A model generated the notes under the pieces. It was not told the DNA's origin. It saw only the letters and a program-made list of their open reading frames with translations, and ran no database searches. From Bradyrhizobium diazoefficiens (GTDB lineage: Bacteria > Pseudomonadota > Alphaproteobacteria > Rhizobiales > Xanthobacteraceae): DNA of 64,000 nt. The position numbers and the translations under genes are program-made. Shown one piece after another: positions 61,703 through 64,000 of this stretch. The DNA lies in the NCBI RefSeq assembly GCF_018131185.1, contig NZ_JAFCJE010000003.1, forward strand, positions 744,001 to 808,000. Reading direction: 5' to 3'. The number at the start of each line of letters is the position of its first letter. The first letter of the stretch is position 1.

Positions 61703-62314
61703 ATGCGGGCGAAGGATCCTCCAAAGAGCCGTCGGGAAGAGTACAGCGAGGCCACCAGGCAGGCGCTGCTCGATGCCGGACGCGAAGCGTTCGCCGCCAA
61801 TGGATTTCAGGCGGCGGGCATGGAGGCCATCTCGCGGGCGGCGCGGGTCACGCGCGGTGCGTTCTACCATCACTTCGAGGACAAGAAGGCGCTGTTCGAC
61901 GCCGTGGTGGTCGCCATGCAGCGCGAGGCGGCCGCCAGAATCGAGGCCGCGGCAAGGGGCGAGCGCAAGATCTGGGACCGTCTCAGCGCCGGCATCGACG
62001 CCTATCTCGACGCCTGCGAAGAGCCGGCCTATGCGCGCATCGTCATCCAGGAAGCGCAGGCCGTGCTCGGCGAACCGCGCTATCGCGAGATCGAGGAGAC
62101 CTATCCGACCGCGCTCCTGATCGCGACGCTGCGGGCGCTGAAGCGCGACGGCGAATTGAATGCGGAGGATGTCGATCTGCTCAGCCGGATGATCGACGCG
62201 ATGATCTGCAAGATCGGGCTATTGCTCCCCTACGCGGACGATTCCAGGAAGCTGCGCAGAAACGGACAGAAGATCGTCGCGGCGGTATTGGAGACCTTCC
62301 GCAACAAGGCGTGA
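61703..62314 (+). CDS. TetR family repressor
   Basis: The 203-residue TetR regulator has an N-terminal HTH (about 12-60): ATRQALLDAGREAFAANGFQAAGMEAISRAARVTRGAFYHHFEDKKALFDAV and a helical ligand domain. The start at 61703 has AGG 9 bases upstream; an in-frame ATG 42 bases earlier overlaps the operator and lacks a ribosome site. It is divergent from the SnoaL-DUF3237-aquaporin operon, which it most likely represses. Confidence 0.9.
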   Translation: MRAKDPPKSRREEYSEATRQALLDAGREAFAANGFQAAGMEAISRAARVTRGAFYHHFEDKKALFDAVVVAMQREAAARIEAAARGERKIWDRLSAGIDAYLDACEEPAYARIVIQEAQAVLGEPRYREIEETYPTALLIATLRALKRDGELNAEDVDLLSRMIDAMICKIGLLLPYADDSRKLRRNGQKIVAAVLETFRNKA

Positions 62315-62411
62315 GCCTTCCTGATCCCCGAGATCGCCATTGCGACTCACCGACCCTCTCGCATGGGTTGCGGCCGATATTGCCGGCCCACCTTTATCTT
62401 AGGGGAATATG

Positions 62412-63164
62412 ATGAATCGCCGTCATGCCTTGAAGGCCCTCGCGGGTCTCGCGCTCTGTCCGCTGTGCAAGCCGGCCTTTGCCGCCGAAGGCGCGCATTG
62501 GAGCTATGAGGGCGTCGGCGGCCCGGCCAAATGGGGCGATCTCGACGCGGCCAACAAGGCCTGTGCGGTCGGCCTGCAGCAATCGCCGATCGACATCGAG
62601 GGGACGATCAAGTCGCAATTGCCGGTTCTGAAACTGAATTGGGGCAAGAGCGCCGACACCATCGTCAACAACGGCCACACGATCCAGCTCAATTTCGCCG
62701 AGGGCAGCACGTTGATGCTCGGCGACGTCAAGTACAAGCTGCTTCAAGTGCACTTCCACCGGCCGAGCGAGCACATGATCGGCGGCAAGAATTTTCCGAT
62801 GGAGGCGCATTTCGTCCATCGCAACGAGGCCGGCGGGCTCGCCGTGGTCGGCGTGCTGATGGCCGAGGGCAGGCCGAACGCGGCCTTCGGCAAGATCGTC
62901 AAGACCATGCCGGCGGTGGAAGGCCCGGCGGTGAAGGCCGATGCCGGCATCGATCCGCACGCCATGCTGCCCCAAAAGCTCAGCTATTTCCGCTATCCCG
63001 GCTCGCTGACGACGCCGCCGTGCTCGGAGGTGGTCGAATGGCTGCTGCTGACCACTGCGATCCAGGTGTCGGCCACCGACGTCGCCGCATTCGCAAATCT
63101 CTATCCGATGAATGCGCGCCCGGTGCAGAAGGACAACAGGCGCTACGTGCTAAGGTCGATCTGA
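62412..63164 (+). CDS. Alpha-class carbonic anhydrase, exported
   Basis: The 250-residue enzyme has a twin-arginine type signal (NRRHALKALAGLALC) and the alpha-CA core HWSYEG, QQSPIDIE, VHFHRPSEH and MEAHFVHRN. The zinc His ligands are in HFH and in AHFVH. It hydrates CO2 in the periplasm. AGGGG lies about 6 bases before the start; another ATG is directly upstream. It stands alone and ends before a palindromic repeat. Confidence 0.94.
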   Translation: MNRRHALKALAGLALCPLCKPAFAAEGAHWSYEGVGGPAKWGDLDAANKACAVGLQQSPIDIEGTIKSQLPVLKLNWGKSADTIVNNGHTIQLNFAEGSTLMLGDVKYKLLQVHFHRPSEHMIGGKNFPMEAHFVHRNEAGGLAVVGVLMAEGRPNAAFGKIVKTMPAVEGPAVKADAGIDPHAMLPQKLSYFRYPGSLTTPPCSEVVEWLLLTTAIQVSATDVAAFANLYPMNARPVQKDNRRYVLRSI

Positions 63165-63174
63165 GCGGGAGTTC

Positions 63175-63260
63175 GTAGCCCGGATGGAGCGAAGCGCAAT
63201 CTGGGACGGCTCGTGCATCTGGTGAGAACCCCGGATTGCGGTTCGCTCCATCCGGGCTAC
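63175..63260. repeat. Palindromic repeat (family D)
   Basis: GTAGCCCGGATGGAGCGAAGCGCAATC and CGGATTGCGGTTCGCTCCATCCGGGCTAC pair over more than 20 bases. It lies between the convergent carbonic anhydrase and lysK genes. Confidence 0.87.
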
Positions 63261-63267
63261 ACCGGCC

Positions 63268-64000
<733 letters not shown>

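Overview
The window is high-GC alphaproteobacterial chromosome. Gene content and protein style fit the Bradyrhizobium group: GcrA, class I lysyl-tRNA synthetase, a phoR-pstSCAB-phoU-phoB locus, a SAM-II riboswitch before metZ, a box-type benzoate pathway, and many palindromic intergenic repeats. No rRNA, CRISPR array, prophage or intact insertion sequence was seen. One tRNA gene (Gly, anticodon CCC) is present.

Region 1 (1-7.7 kb) is an aerobic benzoyl-CoA (box) cluster: a truncated hemoglobin gene (cut by the window edge) and boxR leftward; benzoate-CoA ligase, an alpha/beta hydrolase, a DUF309 protein, boxC and boxB rightward. TGCA-containing dyads in front of boxC look like BoxR operators. 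boxA and boxD are not in the window. Region 2 (7.9-13.4 kb) has an SDR oxidoreductase, a NodB-like deacetylase, an OmpA-domain protein, a small membrane protein and a YbhN-like membrane protein. Region 3 (13.4-20.2 kb) is the Pho regulon core with a canonical Pho box before pstS. Region 4 (20.4-32 kb) is housekeeping: gcrA, argD-argF, hslO, apaG, an OpgC-like acyltransferase with two secreted SGNH proteins (the first apparently inactive), metZ under a SAM-II riboswitch with an attenuator, and a dCTP deaminase.

Region 5 (32-41 kb) mixes small genes: a PAS protein, an unknown 350-residue protein, a MATE exporter, a Met/Gly-rich secreted protein, SRPBCC and VOC proteins, an AraC regulator with a Cys-rich sensor half, an Ogt-type alkyltransferase, tRNA-Gly, an epoxide-hydrolase-like protein, an XRE-cupin regulator and a GNAT enzyme. 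Region 6 (41-49.8 kb) is a sugar catabolic operon: LacI regulator, xylulokinase, xylose isomerase, a three-part ABC importer, an aldose dehydrogenase-like AKR and a lactonase-like amidohydrolase, so it may serve both isomerase and oxidative routes. Region 7 (49.8-64 kb) has an orphan amino-acid-type binding protein, a TPR methyltransferase, a nuclease-ligase pair, a metallo-beta-lactamase hydrolase, a second MATE exporter, pyrD with a DUF952 gene, a LexA-fold repressor lacking its protease dyad, a TetR-controlled SnoaL/DUF3237/aquaporin operon, an alpha carbonic anhydrase and the 3' part of lysK.

Intergenic space is rich in paired-hairpin repeats that fall into about five families, plus one roughly 700-base stretch (24.9-25.6 kb) that looks like non-coding repeat DNA.
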